64,000 bases of DNA from Flammeovirgaceae bacterium (GCA_021298355.1 JAJTEH010000005.1:1-64000); one strand, 5' to 3'; shown: positions 8,850-19,069, counted from the first letter of the stretch. Made by a program: numbers and translations. The notes: a model not told the origin generated them from the letters alone.

Positions 8850-9634
8850 ATATAGAAGCATACATATCGTCAGGAATTTTAGAAGCTTACGCCAGCGGTT
8901 TGCTTACTGCTGCTGAACGCGAAGAAGTAGAGCGGATGTTAATTCTATATCCTGTTTTACAAGAAGAATTAACTAAAATTGAAGAAACACAAATTTGGTT
9001 TTTACAACAAGCTGCCATCAAACCCGATGAAGCTGTAAAAAACAAAATCCTCGAACAAACGAAAAGAAGCATTCAGGCGAAATCTAATTCAAAATCTTTT
9101 CAACCTTATTTTTGGGCAGTAGCAGCATCTGTTTCTATTGCATTAGTAACTTCGTTATTGTCTGTTTACTTTTATTTTAAGTGGCAGGGCTCAGAGAAAA
9201 GTTTAGCAAATCTGCTCGCACAAAACCAACAACTCGCACAAGATTATACCATCGTTAATCAGAAAATTGATCAGCTCGAAAATGATTTATCTGTTTTGTA
9301 TAACCCGGGCATAGAACGTATCATCTTAAACGGCACGCCCAACGCTCCAGATGCACAGGCTTTTGTATTTTGGAATAAAGAAAAAGAAGAAATCTATTTG
9401 CAATTGCAAAATCTACAAGCCTTAGCGCACGATCAGCACTATCAATTGTGGGCCATTATTGATGGCCAGCCTGTAGATGCCGGAGTTTTCGATTTTTCTA
9501 AAGATGCCTTACTTAAAATGAAATGTTTACCGGGCAACATCAGCACCTTTGCCATTACCATCGAACCACGAGGAGGCAAGTCTTCGCCTACTTTAGAAAC
9601 CATGCAAGCCGCAGGAAATACGGCTAAATCCTAA
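8846..9634 (+). CDS. Anti-sigma factor, RskA family
   Basis: This 262-residue protein is encoded immediately after the ECF sigma factor, with a four-base overlap and a TTG start. The N-terminal helical domain (residues 1-80, beginning YISSGILEAYASGLL) is the sigma-binding part in this family. A transmembrane segment follows (about residues 88-112), then a short coiled coil (LLAQNQQLAQDYTIVNQK) and a C-terminal RskA-type domain containing HYQLWAIIDGQPVDAGVF and FAITIEPRGGKSSPT. In characterised members the membrane-anchored protein holds the sigma factor until an extracytoplasmic signal leads to its proteolysis. The inducing signal here is unknown. An S41 protease is encoded at 21886 but need not be involved. 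Confidence 0.88.
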   Translation: MNIEAYISSGILEAYASGLLTAAEREEVERMLILYPVLQEELTKIEETQIWFLQQAAIKPDEAVKNKILEQTKRSIQAKSNSKSFQPYFWAVAASVSIALVTSLLSVYFYFKWQGSEKSLANLLAQNQQLAQDYTIVNQKIDQLENDLSVLYNPGIERIILNGTPNAPDAQAFVFWNKEKEEIYLQLQNLQALAHDQHYQLWAIIDGQPVDAGVFDFSKDALLKMKCLPGNISTFAITIEPRGGKSSPTLETMQAAGNTAKS

Positions 9635-9732
9635 CATTTTTCTCCTTCTGTAAGATTATTCTTTTGATTCTGCCTAATCGGTCTATCATGTTGGGCATCA
9701 TTTTGGTAATTTAGCCTGATAAATTTTTGAGT

Positions 9733-12700
9733 ATGAGAATTCTCTTCTTAATCTGTTTCCTTTCTAGTTTTGTTGGCTTTGCACAAAAGCAAGATTCCCT
9801 CTTTCAAGTTCAATACCAAACAGGGTTAGAAAAGGCAAGAAATAATAAACACAATGAAGCCATCACCATTTTTACTCAACTCATTAATTCTGGTTTTGGC
9901 AATAAAGAAGTGTTTTTAAAACGAGGGGTTAGTTACTTTACAACCAAAGAATACGATAAAGCCAAGGCCGATTTTGATGAAGCCGTAAAAAACAGAATAA
10001 ACAACGCTGAGTTATACGAATACCGTGGCAACACCCGCTACCAACTTAATGATGCAACCGGAGCAGCAGCAGACTTAGACAAAGCAGCCTCGATGGGTTC
10101 GCTCCAGTACGAATCGTATGTAACATTGGGTAATGCTAAATTTAAATTAGAAAGTTATAAAGATGCTATTAACGCTTACGACCTGGCAGTGAAAATCGGC
10201 AAAGGCGATGCCTTACTTTTTAACAACCGTGGCAAGGCAAAATATAGTTTAAAAGATGTACAAAGCGCAATTACCGATTTTAATCAGGCTATTGCATTAA
10301 AAGCCGATTACGAAAAAGCCATCGAAAACAGAGGGTACGCCCATTTCGATTTACAACAATGGAAAGAAGCTTCTGCAGATTTTGAAATTCTGTTAAAGAA
10401 TGGCAGAACAGATACAGAAATTCTGCAAAAAAATGGCAAGGCTTATTTCGAAGTAAAAAATTATGCTAACGCGATAAGCAATCTTACCAAAGTAGTTGGT
10501 AAAGGCGTAAAAGAGAAAGAAGTATTTACCATGTTGGGTGTAAGCCAGGCAAATTTAAACCAGTGCGAGGAAGCCGTGAAGTCATTAGCGGCAGCCATCA
10601 GTTTAGGCGAAACAAAAGGAGATGTTTTCTATTTACAAGGCAAATGTTTATACGAAACAAAAAATTATGCCGGTGCAGCCGAAGCTTTAAGCAGGGCTGT
10701 AAATGCTGGCATAACAAACGGTGAAGTATATGCCATGCGCGGACTTGCATACATACAAACTAAAAACAACGACTTAGCTTTACCTGATTTAGAAAAAGCC
10801 ATCGCAGCCAACATTAAACAATACGAAATTTTTAAACAAGCCGGTGACTTACAATTTTTAAAAGCAGATTATACCAAAGCTGTTGAACGCTATCAGCAAG
10901 CCATTGCCCTACAAGCTACCGATGCCATTGTTTTTAACAACAAAGGAAAGGCATTGGTAAATTTAAAAAACACGCAACAAGCCATTGCGGATTTCGACAA
11001 AGCCATCAGCTTAAAGCCTGATTATGAAAAAGCCATCGAAAACAGAGCCAACGCTTACTTCGAATTAAAAAATTACGCACAGGCCATTCCCGATTTTGAG
11101 AAGGTAGTACAAGCAGGAAGAACGGATACAGAAATTTTGCAAAACCTCGGCACCGCCTATTATCAAACTAAAAATTATGCCAAGGCAAGCGAAACGCTGA
11201 ACAAAGTAGTAGCAAAAGGAATTAAATCGAAAGAAGTATTTACCATGTTAGGTTTGGCGTTGTATCAGCAAAAAAATTATGCTGAAACCAGCAAAGCCTT
11301 ACAAGCTGCTGTTTCATTAGGCAATAGCAGTGCAGAAGTTTGGTCGCCATTGGCGGTTAGTCAGTTTCAAAATAAAGAATTAACTGGCGCGATAGAATCT
11401 GCTAGTCGTGCTTTACAAAGCGATAATACCAACGCTGAGTTATACTTAATCAGAGGGTTGTCTTTGGCTTCAACACAAAGCAACGATAAAGCCATTTCAG
11501 ATTTAGAAAAAGCCATAGCCGGAGGCATCAAAAATACAGAAGCATTTAAGATTGTTGGAGATTTTGCCTTTCAACAGAAGCAATACGAAAAAGCCATTGA
11601 GTATTACAACCAAGCCATTACACCCGAAACAAAAGATGCAGTGCTTTTTAACAATCGCGGAAAGGCAAAAGTAATGGCTGGCCAAAAAACACAAGCCTTA
11701 GCCGATTATAATACGGCCATCAATGTAAAACCAGATTACACCAAAGCTTTAGTAAATCGGGGCACGTTACAATTTGAATTGCAAGATTGGCAAGCTGCGG
11801 TTACTGATTTAGAAAAAGCTAAAACAGCAGAACCTGATGCCACCAACCTACAAGCTATGTTAGGTTTAGCCTACTACAATTTAAATAAAAAAGAGTTAGC
11901 AAAACCTGCGCTCGAAAAAGCGGTAACGGCTAATCAAATACTAGATAACGTTTGGTTATATGTTGGTTTATTGCGATACGATGCCAAAGAATGGAAAACA
12001 GCCAGCGAGGCACTAACCCAAGCCGAAAAAGCCGGAGCTAACGCAACAGTTATCCAAGAAAAAAGAGGAAAGGCAAATTTTAACTCGAAAGATTTTGCAA
12101 ATGCAACGGTAGATTTAGAAAAATACCTTGTCGCTAAACCTGATGATTTATCGGCATGGGAAATGTTGGCCTTATCGTATACGAATTTGAAAAAAGAAAA
12201 TGAAGCTTTTACCGCATTAGAAAAAGCTATCGCTTTTAATACAACGAATAAAGAAATTCTGTTTGCCGGTGGTAATGCGCGTTTCAAGAAAGATAATTTT
12301 ACCGGAGCTATTGAAGCATACGACAAAGCGATTGCCAACGGAGCAAACGATGAAATAATTTACAACAACAGAGGCAAAGCCAAACTAAACGCAGGTTTGG
12401 CTAAAGAATCCATCAGCGATTTCGATCGATCTATCTCTTTAAAAAATGATTACACACAAACGTATAAAAACCGAGCGTTAGCCAATTATAGTTTAAACAA
12501 TTTCCAGCAAGCTGCAAACGATATGGCCATTGTGGCTAGTCGCGGGCAAAGTGGATTAGAAGAATTTACCGTTTTGGGTTTATCTAAATTTAAATTGAAA
12601 GATTTTAAGGGCGCATTAGAACCACTAACCAAAGCCATTGATGTAGGAAATGCCGATGCACAGGTTTATGCTGCCAGAGGAAATTGTTTATTCGAACAAA

Positions 12701-13917
12701 AAACATTCGATAAAGCTTTGCCTGATTTTGCCAAAGCCATTGAGAAGGGAGATAAATCGGGCGAAACTTATTACAAAAGTGGTTGGGCAAAATTTAATCT
12801 GAAAGAGTATAGCGCAGCGTTGCCAGATTTAGATAAAGCCATTGCTAACGATATTTTAGAGGCTAACGCTTTTGATATGCGCGGTTTCTGTAAACTTGAA
12901 GCTAAACGCTACGAAGAAGCTCAGCAAGATTTTACCAGCGCACTAGAAAAAGATAATAAGTTGGCCATAGCATACTTTCACAGAGGCGATGCTTACTTTT
13001 TACAAAAGAAAACGGATGCAGCCCAGGCCGATTACACACAAGCGATAACATTAGGTTTAAAAGATGCTGTACTGTTTAACAACAGAGGAAAAACTTTTTA
13101 CGAACAACAAAAATATGCTGAAGCCATTAAAGATTACACGAGTGCCATTGCCATAAACGCACAGTATGTAAAAGCATTTTATAACAGAGGCGATGCGCAA
13201 ATGAAGTTGAATCAGTTTGATGATGCCGCTAAAGATTTCAGGATGGTAGAAAAATTAGCAGAGAAGCCGGATATAGAAATTCAAAAAGCATTGGCTGATG
13301 CTTATTATCAAGCAAAAAATTATGTAGCCGCGCAAGATTACCTCGATAAATTAGTGGCTGCAGGCATTAAAGATAAAACAACTCTTTTTAGAAGAGGAAG
13401 AACACACATGGAGCAAGGTTTATTTAAAGAAGCCATTGCTGATTTTGATGAAGCCAAAAAAGCAGGAGAAAATACCGTAGAATTGTTTACAGAAAAAGCA
13501 AAAGCCTATTTAGAGCTAGAGGATACCAAAGCGGCTATCATGGATTTAGGAAGTGCCATCAACATCGATCCTAAAAATGTGAATTTATATTTTAACCGTG
13601 CTTTGATAAAAGAAGAAATTGAAGATTACGAAGGGGCAGTGTTAGATTATAATAAAGTAGTTCAACTTAATCCGAATGATGATGTAGCGTATTACAATCG
13701 GGCTAATTGTAAATCGAATATGGAAGATGTTGGTGCTGGTATTTCAGACTTAGATGAAGCGATTCGCATCAAACCAAAGGAAGCCGGTTATTATAAACAA
13801 AGAGGTAATTTTTATTACCAAATGGAAGAAAAAACGAAAGCTTGCAATGATTGGCGCAAAGCGGTAGAGTTAGGCGATGCAAAAGCCAGGTTTTCGTTGG
13901 ATAATTATTGCAAATAA
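9733..13917 (+). CDS. Giant secreted TPR-repeat protein (about 1394 aa)
   Basis: The ATG at 9733 is preferred over an in-frame TTG at 9727. It opens a signal peptide (MRILFLICFLSSFVGFAQ) followed almost entirely by tetratricopeptide repeats, about 39 in all, to the C-terminus. The repeats form a super-repeat of seven TPRs: the FNNRGKA phrase recurs at DNA positions 10222, 10936, 11650, 12364 and 13078, exactly 714 bases (238 residues, 7 x 34) apart each time. TPR arrays are protein-binding scaffolds. With a signal peptide and no membrane helix or lipobox, the product should be periplasmic or exported. No enzymatic domain is visible. A PH-domain-like gene follows 11 bases downstream. The partner is unknown. 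Confidence 0.88.
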   Translation: MRILFLICFLSSFVGFAQKQDSLFQVQYQTGLEKARNNKHNEAITIFTQLINSGFGNKEVFLKRGVSYFTTKEYDKAKADFDEAVKNRINNAELYEYRGNTRYQLNDATGAAADLDKAASMGSLQYESYVTLGNAKFKLESYKDAINAYDLAVKIGKGDALLFNNRGKAKYSLKDVQSAITDFNQAIALKADYEKAIENRGYAHFDLQQWKEASADFEILLKNGRTDTEILQKNGKAYFEVKNYANAISNLTKVVGKGVKEKEVFTMLGVSQANLNQCEEAVKSLAAAISLGETKGDVFYLQGKCLYETKNYAGAAEALSRAVNAGITNGEVYAMRGLAYIQTKNNDLALPDLEKAIAANIKQYEIFKQAGDLQFLKADYTKAVERYQQAIALQATDAIVFNNKGKALVNLKNTQQAIADFDKAISLKPDYEKAIENRANAYFELKNYAQAIPDFEKVVQAGRTDTEILQNLGTAYYQTKNYAKASETLNKVVAKGIKSKEVFTMLGLALYQQKNYAETSKALQAAVSLGNSSAEVWSPLAVSQFQNKELTGAIESASRALQSDNTNAELYLIRGLSLASTQSNDKAISDLEKAIAGGIKNTEAFKIVGDFAFQQKQYEKAIEYYNQAITPETKDAVLFNNRGKAKVMAGQKTQALADYNTAINVKPDYTKALVNRGTLQFELQDWQAAVTDLEKAKTAEPDATNLQAMLGLAYYNLNKKELAKPALEKAVTANQILDNVWLYVGLLRYDAKEWKTASEALTQAEKAGANATVIQEKRGKANFNSKDFANATVDLEKYLVAKPDDLSAWEMLALSYTNLKKENEAFTALEKAIAFNTTNKEILFAGGNARFKKDNFTGAIEAYDKAIANGANDEIIYNNRGKAKLNAGLAKESISDFDRSISLKNDYTQTYKNRALANYSLNNFQQAANDMAIVASRGQSGLEEFTVLGLSKFKLKDFKGALEPLTKAIDVGNADAQVYAARGNCLFEQKTFDKALPDFAKAIEKGDKSGETYYKSGWAKFNLKEYSAALPDLDKAIANDILEANAFDMRGFCKLEAKRYEEAQQDFTSALEKDNKLAIAYFHRGDAYFLQKKTDAAQADYTQAITLGLKDAVLFNNRGKTFYEQQKYAEAIKDYTSAIAINAQYVKAFYNRGDAQMKLNQFDDAAKDFRMVEKLAEKPDIEIQKALADAYYQAKNYVAAQDYLDKLVAAGIKDKTTLFRRGRTHMEQGLFKEAIADFDEAKKAGENTVELFTEKAKAYLELEDTKAAIMDLGSAINIDPKNVNLYFNRALIKEEIEDYEGAVLDYNKVVQLNPNDDVAYYNRANCKSNMEDVGAGISDLDEAIRIKPKEAGYYKQRGNFYYQMEEKTKACNDWRKAVELGDAKARFSLDNYCK
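10222..13791 (+). repeat. Five in-frame copies of a 714-base seven-TPR block
   Basis: Anchor codons for the NN of FNN(R/K)GKA lie at 10222, 10936, 11650, 12364 and 13078 (YNNRGKA at 12364), all exactly 714 bases apart. Independent anchors agree: GRTDTEILQ at 10402 and 11116, and VFTMLG at 10522 and 11236, are also 714 apart. No insertion or deletion has accumulated between copies although the sequences have diverged, most clearly in the later copies. The block boundaries are arbitrary. The coordinates given are five periods from the first anchor. Confidence 0.85.
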
Positions 13918-13928
13918 ACTTCGAGCAT

Positions 13929-14339
13929 ATGGAAAAGAAGGACACAAAATATCCGTCTAAAATCGATCTTAAACTTTTGGTTTTTGTTGATGCAGTGTTA
14001 ATGGTCAACTTAGTATGGATGATTTATCTTAAATCGGTAACAGGTATTGTAATTGCAGCGTTAACTTCTGCATTTGTTATTCATATTTTTGTAACAACTT
14101 ATTATATAATCACCCACGATGATTATTTAATTGTTAAATCCAGTTTTTTAGTAAACAGAAAAATCCCTATTCAGGATATCACACGCATTAAAGAGAGTAA
14201 CAATATACTAAGTTCTCCTGCCTTATCTTTAGATAGGCTAGAAATCAGGTATAAAGACGGTAGCATTCTGATATCACCAAAGGAAAAGGAAAAATTTATA
14301 CAAGAGTTAAAAACAAGAAATTCTTCTATCCAATTCTAA
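13929..14339 (+). CDS. Small membrane-anchored PH-domain-like protein
   Basis: The start chosen is the ATG at 13929; an earlier TTG in frame at 13908 would overlap the TPR gene. The 136-residue product has two hydrophobic segments near residues 13-30 and 36-56. A C-terminal domain follows that resembles bacterial PH-like domains: a strand pattern with YYIITHDDYLIVKSSF, VNRKIPIQDITRIKE, and LEIRYKDGSILISPKEKEKF near the end. Such domains are usually of unknown function. It lies 11 bases after the giant TPR gene on the same strand and is probably co-transcribed. The 200 bases downstream hold an imperfect hairpin (about 14351-14381) but no gene. Confidence 0.6.
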   Translation: MEKKDTKYPSKIDLKLLVFVDAVLMVNLVWMIYLKSVTGIVIAALTSAFVIHIFVTTYYIITHDDYLIVKSSFLVNRKIPIQDITRIKESNNILSSPALSLDRLEIRYKDGSILISPKEKEKFIQELKTRNSSIQF

Positions 14340-14540
14340 GCATGTATGGTTAAAGGGCATTGAATGATCAACGCCTTTTAGAAAGAAGAAAATATACAGG
14401 TAAAGAAGTAAGCGGTAATTCTTATGCTGTTTTTTGTAATATAAAATGGATGAATTCTTATAGAATTACATTTTAGTAAATCATTTACCGTTTTTATTTT
14501 TGATCCTCTCTTATAACGCAAAATAAATTATGTATGCGTT

Positions 14541-15416
14541 ATGAAAATTGGTAATTACCTCATCTACCTGGCACACACTAATTCTGATGTGTATAACGAA
14601 TTGATTCTTTCTGTTTATAGTTTTAAGCGGTATCACCACGACAATAAAATCAAAATTATTATTTACACGGATAATGAGAATTATCTAAAAGATTATTTGA
14701 ATGCATTTGATATAATTTATGTTTCCATTAACCACGAAACAATTAATAGCTGGTTGGGGGGTAAACTTGGTGTTTGCAAAACTAAAATTGCTTGTTTGCT
14801 TGATGCTTCCAAGCGTTTTACCGGCAATTTTCTGCTAGTGGATACCGCTACCTATTTTACTAATCATTCCATTCACTTATTTCAACAAGTGCAAGCGTTT
14901 CGCTTAGCACTACATGTTTTTGAAAAACAGTTAGATCGCTCTGGAAATTATAAAGGGTTATATGGAAAAGGGATTGTCATAAATGGCAGAACCTATCTGC
15001 TTACTTCGAAAACAGAAATATGGAATACAGGGGTAATTGGTATTTCTTCCTATCAAAATTTCTTACTTGAAGAAGCCAACCTTTTGTGCGATTACATGTA
15101 TAAACTAAATCATACTAATGTAGCCGAACAAGTGGCATTAAGTGTTGTGTTTCAAAAGGAAAACAAAATTGTAAATGCAGATTATGCCATTTTTCATTAC
15201 GCAAACTTAAAAGAGATTAGGCCGGAGTTAAACAGATTATTGTCGAAGCCGGAAGCAAAAACGAATACATATTTACAGACTTTGGTTCGATCGGTAAATC
15301 CAAAATATATCTGGCATGAAAAACTAGAATGGAAAAGACAAAATCGTTTCCGTATGCCATTGTTTAAACTATTCAACATACCATTTAGGCTTCACCCTAT
15401 TAAAATTTATATATAA
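14541..15416 (+). CDS. Putative glycosyltransferase-like protein (291 aa)
   Basis: The protein has features of a nucleotide-sugar transferase of the GT-A fold. There is an N-terminal alpha/beta stretch (YLIYLAHTNSDVYNELILSVYSFKRY, KIKIIIYTDN), a LVDTATYF segment where DxD-type glycosyltransferases carry their metal site, and EIWNTGVIGIS, which is typical of GT8-like enzymes. The DxD is DTA here, so metal binding may be altered or the gene may belong to a different group. No signal peptide or membrane helix is seen, so it should be cytoplasmic. It stands alone on the plus strand, with 200 bases before it and 68 after. Substrate and pathway cannot be inferred. Confidence 0.5.
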   Translation: MKIGNYLIYLAHTNSDVYNELILSVYSFKRYHHDNKIKIIIYTDNENYLKDYLNAFDIIYVSINHETINSWLGGKLGVCKTKIACLLDASKRFTGNFLLVDTATYFTNHSIHLFQQVQAFRLALHVFEKQLDRSGNYKGLYGKGIVINGRTYLLTSKTEIWNTGVIGISSYQNFLLEEANLLCDYMYKLNHTNVAEQVALSVVFQKENKIVNADYAIFHYANLKEIRPELNRLLSKPEAKTNTYLQTLVRSVNPKYIWHEKLEWKRQNRFRMPLFKLFNIPFRLHPIKIYI

Positions 15417-15446
15417 TGATTCAAAATTTTCTAGTCTAGGAATTTT

Positions 15447-15479
15447 TTTGGGTTTTAATCGATATAAAAATTAATTTTG
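15447..15479 (+). promoter_or_regulatory. Candidate Bacteroidota promoter for the TPR/PD40 gene
   Basis: TTTG (15447-15450) is followed after 21 bases by TAATTTTG (15472-15479), matching the -33 and -7 elements TTTG and TAnnTTTG of Bacteroidota housekeeping promoters. The ATG at 15485 lies only five bases beyond the -7 element. The mRNA would therefore have almost no leader, or translation starts at the next Met codon (15521). Confidence 0.45.
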
Positions 15480-15484
15480 GGCTA

Positions 15485-16822
15485 ATGCCCAAGCCTTTAA
15501 TCCTTATAACCCTGGCAATGCTATGGTTGGTTTGTCACTTTGTTGTGGCTCAACCTAAAAGCAATCGTTTTCGCCAAGCCAATAAGTTATACAAACGTGG
15601 AGAATACACGAAGGCAATTCTAATTTTCAAGCAGCTAACGCAAGAAAAACCTAAAGATGCCAAAGCACATTTGATGTTGGGACTGGCCTACATGGCCTCA
15701 ACACCTAAGCATGAGGCATTAACACATTTCGAAAAAGCGTATCAGGTAAATCCTAAAATCAATAAGAATTTACATTTCTATTTGGCCTCGTCTTATCAGG
15801 TTAATTTCAAGTTTAAGGAAGCAATAGATCATTATAATGCTTACAAAAAGAAGGCTAAAAGCATGCGTAGCCTATGCGATCATAAAATTGATGAATGCCA
15901 CCGTGCCGAGGCTTTTCTAAATCAGGAGTCGAACTATGTTGTAGAAATTCTTCCTGCGCCAATAAATTCGATGTATGATGATTACGCCCCACTTTTTAAT
16001 TTAACCGAAGATGAATTGATATTTACCTCAGCAAGAGATTCAGCTTTGCAGGATGTTAAAACAAATATTTTGTACGAAGAAGTTTTTGTTTCTAAAAAAG
16101 AAGCCGGCCAATGGATTGTGCCAAAACCATTGAGCGGAAATATTAATAAGCAAAATCATGATGCGGCATCTTTTGTATCGCATGATGGAAAAATGTTAGT
16201 GTTGTATTATCCGGATGGTAACGGAGATTTATATCAATCTTTTTTTGATGGAAACGATTGGTCGCAGCCTAATAACATGGGAGAGTTTATTAACGATCCG
16301 CTTAGCAGCGAAACATCAGGATGTTTTACACCCGATGGAAAAAAATTTTATTTTGCCAGCGATAGACCTGATGGTTTTGGCGGACTCGATTTATATGTAG
16401 CAGAAATTAATCAATTTGGAGAGTGGGGAAATGCCGAAAATTTAGGACCCAATGTAAATACTGCCGGAGATGAAGACGCTCCCTTTATGGTGAACGATAG
16501 CTTGTTATATTTTTCTTCTAATGGCCATCCTGGTCTGGGTAACTACGATATCTTTAAAGTAGAACGAATAAAAAAGAAATGGCAGAAACCTGTTAACCTT
16601 GGATATCCCATCAACACACCAGAATACGAAAACTTTTTTCACCTTGCTGCAGATGGAAAGCATGGTTATTTTTCGTCTGTAAGAAAGGAAGGTTTGGGTA
16701 GAACAGATATATGCAAATTTACCGTGCAAGAAATACCCACGAAACGAGAAGAATATGAAACACTACCCGAAGATCCGGGGCAATTGAAAAAAACAGAGCA
16801 AGTACCGCCAAAAGAAAATTGA
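15485..16822 (+). CDS. Secreted TPR and PD40/WD40-like repeat protein (445 aa)
   Basis: A signal peptide (to about residue 24, ending VVAQ) is followed by three or so TPRs (residues 28-140, beginning FRQANKLYKRGEYTKAI). A beta-propeller of PD40 (TolB-like) blades then covers residues 165-415, with repeated patterns such as DDYAPLFNLTEDELIFTS, ETSGCFTPDGKKFYFASDRPDG and FSSNGHPGLGNYDIF. The Pro/Glu-rich tail shows no further domain. The arrangement resembles PorE-like envelope proteins of Bacteroidota but lacks the C-terminal OmpA peptidoglycan-binding domain, so it is not PorE. The likely role is a periplasmic or outer-membrane scaffold. It appears to be a single-gene unit; 238 bases without a gene follow. 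Confidence 0.75.
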   Translation: MPKPLILITLAMLWLVCHFVVAQPKSNRFRQANKLYKRGEYTKAILIFKQLTQEKPKDAKAHLMLGLAYMASTPKHEALTHFEKAYQVNPKINKNLHFYLASSYQVNFKFKEAIDHYNAYKKKAKSMRSLCDHKIDECHRAEAFLNQESNYVVEILPAPINSMYDDYAPLFNLTEDELIFTSARDSALQDVKTNILYEEVFVSKKEAGQWIVPKPLSGNINKQNHDAASFVSHDGKMLVLYYPDGNGDLYQSFFDGNDWSQPNNMGEFINDPLSSETSGCFTPDGKKFYFASDRPDGFGGLDLYVAEINQFGEWGNAENLGPNVNTAGDEDAPFMVNDSLLYFSSNGHPGLGNYDIFKVERIKKKWQKPVNLGYPINTPEYENFFHLAADGKHGYFSSVRKEGLGRTDICKFTVQEIPTKREEYETLPEDPGQLKKTEQVPPKEN

Positions 16823-17061
16823 TTCGGATAGATTTTTCGCGCAACATTTAAAAAAGATTTATCCAACTCTTTTTTATAGAATGCATCTGATTTTTTGATT
16901 TAAAAATTTCGAATACGATAGGTTATACCACATACACGAGTTGAATCGTGTACTGTTTTAATTTTAATAGGTTGATAGAGCTCAATTAACGGATTAAAAA
17001 TCAAAAACATCTTTCATCTTTCTCAAACAACGAAAAACCAACAACCAACAACTAACATCGA

Positions 17062-17997
17062 TTATTCCTCTTTAGCCATTTGTATATTTCTTAACAATCC
17101 TTCGTACCCGGTGCGCTTTAATGGAGAATGTTTAAACGTTGCTCTAAAAACTTCTTCTGTAATTTCTTCCCACTCTTTTTTTGTAAAATCTTGAATGGGA
17201 CTCAGCGGTTTAAATCTTTCTTCGTTGTGTGGTTTGGCAAAACGATTCCACGGACAAACATCTTGGCAAATGTCACACCCGAAAATCCAATCTTCCATTT
17301 TACCTTTTGCTTCTACCGGAATATTTTCTTTTAACTCTATTGTATAGTAAGAAATACATTTGCTGCCATCAACCGTATAGGGTTCCGTTATTGCATCAGT
17401 TGGGCATGCATCCATGCAGGCTGTGCACGTGCCGCAATAATCACCAACGGGTGCATCCACATCAGCTTCTAAATCGATAATCAATTCAGCTAAAAAAAAG
17501 AAACTGCCCATCGAACGATTCAGCAATAAAGAATTTTTACCAACCCAACCATTGCCTGCGCGTTGTGCCCAATCCCGTTCGAGTACAGGTGCGGAGTCAA
17601 CAAAAGCACGGCCATTTATTTGCCCGTATTTTTCTGTTAATCTATTTAATAAATGAAAGAGTTTATCTTTAACTACTCGGTGGTAATCTTCGCCATAAGC
17701 ATACTTGGCAATTTTATACGATTGATTTTCACTGATATCTTTTTGTGGAAAATAATTATAGCCCAAACTCACCACTGTTTTTGCACCCGGAACCAATTGC
17801 GTAGGATCAATTCTTTTATCGAAATGATTTTCCAAGTACTGCATTTTTCCTTGGTAGCCTCGCTTCAACCAAGTTTCCAACCGCTTGGCTTCGGGTTGCA
17901 TCAGCTCTGCTTTGGCAATACCACAAAAAGCAAAGCCAGCCTCTTTGGCTATTTGTTTTATAAAACCTGCTACTTCGGTTTTATCCATTTTATGCAT
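17062..17997 (-). CDS. queG: Epoxyqueuosine reductase QueG
   Basis: QueG reduces epoxyqueuosine to queuosine in tRNA, the last step of queuosine synthesis, using cobalamin and iron-sulfur clusters. The 311-residue protein shows the family's N-terminal region ([27 protein letters not shown]), a conserved VGKNSLLLN segment, and two 4Fe-4S cysteine sets: [16 protein letters not shown] (about residues 187-202) and [13 protein letters not shown] (about 242-254). Length and order fit QueG. Two in-frame ATGs exist (17997 and 17988). The first overlaps the end of ruvB by eight bases, and either could be used. It follows ruvB on the same strand and is presumably co-transcribed. Confidence 0.93.
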   Translation of the reverse strand: MHKMDKTEVAGFIKQIAKEAGFAFCGIAKAELMQPEAKRLETWLKRGYQGKMQYLENHFDKRIDPTQLVPGAKTVVSLGYNYFPQKDISENQSYKIAKYAYGEDYHRVVKDKLFHLLNRLTEKYGQINGRAFVDSAPVLERDWAQRAGNGWVGKNSLLLNRSMGSFFFLAELIIDLEADVDAPVGDYCGTCTACMDACPTDAITEPYTVDGSKCISYYTIELKENIPVEAKGKMEDWIFGCDICQDVCPWNRFAKPHNEERFKPLSPIQDFTKKEWEEITEEVFRATFKHSPLKRTGYEGLLRNIQMAKEE

Positions 17998-19024
17998 CGA
18001 ATAAAGTTCCGGTTTTTCCGCTTGGTGGAGGAATGTTTATATGCTTATACGCTTTTACAGTTGCTTCGCGCCCACGGCTTGTTCTTTTTATGTAGCCTTC
18101 CTGAATTAAAAAAGGTTCGTACACTTCTTCAATGGTTTCAGCTTCTTCTCCAACCGCTGTGGCAATGGTAGAAATACCAACAGGCCCACCTTTAAATTTT
18201 TCGATGATGGTGGTAAGAATACGGTTATCCATGTCATCCAAACCGTTTTCATCTACATCCAAAGCCGTTAATGCCATGCGTGCAATAGCGATGGTGATGG
18301 TTCCATCTCCTTTAATTTGTGCAAAGTCGCGTGTTCTGCGTAATAACGTATTGGCTATACGCGGTGTACCGCGGCTGCGCCTTGCTAATTCAAAAGCAGC
18401 TTCAGCATCAATAGGTGTTTGTAAAATAGAAGAAGAACGCTTTACAATCGAGGTAAGTAAATTGGCATCGTAATATTCTAAGCGTGCGTTAATGCCAAAG
18501 CGAGCCCGCAGCGGAGACGTTAATAAACCCGCGCGTGTAGTTGCACCAATTAAGGTAAATGGATTTAACCCAATCTGAATGGAACGTGCATTGGGGCCGG
18601 AATCCAGCATGATGTCGATTTTAAAATCTTCCATGGCAGAATAGAGATATTCCTCCACAATCGGATTTAAGCGATGGATCTCATCAATAAAGAGCACATC
18701 GTTGGTTTCTAAATTCGTGAGTAATCCGGCTAAGTCGCTGGGTTTATCTAAAACCGGACCAGAGGTTATTTTAATATTGGTTTGTAATTCGTTAGCAATA
18801 ATATGCGAGAGTGTGGTTTTACCCAAGCCCGGAGGGCCGTGCAGCAAAACATGGTCGAGGCTTTCGCTTCTTTGTTTAGCAGCCTGAACAAAAATTTTAA
18901 TGTTTTCGATTATTTTTTCCTGCCCAGTAAAATCGCTGAATGATAGCGGTCTTAAGGCTTTTTCTATTTCCTTTTCGGAGGCACTCATGCCCTGGCTTTC
19001 GCCCGATAAGTAATCTTCGCGCAT
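17990..19024 (-). CDS. ruvB: Holliday junction DNA helicase RuvB
   Basis: RuvB is the AAA+ motor that, with RuvA, drives branch migration of Holliday junctions in recombination and repair. Features in order: an N-terminal [15 protein letters not shown] segment, Walker [10 protein letters not shown] (about residues 64-72), Walker [10 protein letters not shown] (about 115-123), sensor [20 protein letters not shown], and the C-terminal winged-helix domain ([16 protein letters not shown] ... [12 protein letters not shown]). The length of 344 residues is typical. The ATG at 19022-19024 lies three bases beyond TACCTTGC (19035-19028 on the minus strand), a possible -7 element, so the leader would be very short. 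ruvA and ruvC are not in the window. queG follows with an eight-base overlap. Confidence 0.96.
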   Translation of the reverse strand: MREDYLSGESQGMSASEKEIEKALRPLSFSDFTGQEKIIENIKIFVQAAKQRSESLDHVLLHGPPGLGKTTLSHIIANELQTNIKITSGPVLDKPSDLAGLLTNLETNDVLFIDEIHRLNPIVEEYLYSAMEDFKIDIMLDSGPNARSIQIGLNPFTLIGATTRAGLLTSPLRARFGINARLEYYDANLLTSIVKRSSSILQTPIDAEAAFELARRSRGTPRIANTLLRRTRDFAQIKGDGTITIAIARMALTALDVDENGLDDMDNRILTTIIEKFKGGPVGISTIATAVGEEAETIEEVYEPFLIQEGYIKRTSRGREATVKAYKHINIPPPSGKTGTLFDA

Positions 19025-19069
19025 GCTGCAAGGTACAAAAGAGATTCACACATTGATTTAGCAACAGGG

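Noticed and set aside
17653-18171. 172-codon plus-strand frame
   Set aside because: It lies entirely antisense to queG and ruvB, whose protein motifs are strong, and has no recognisable product.
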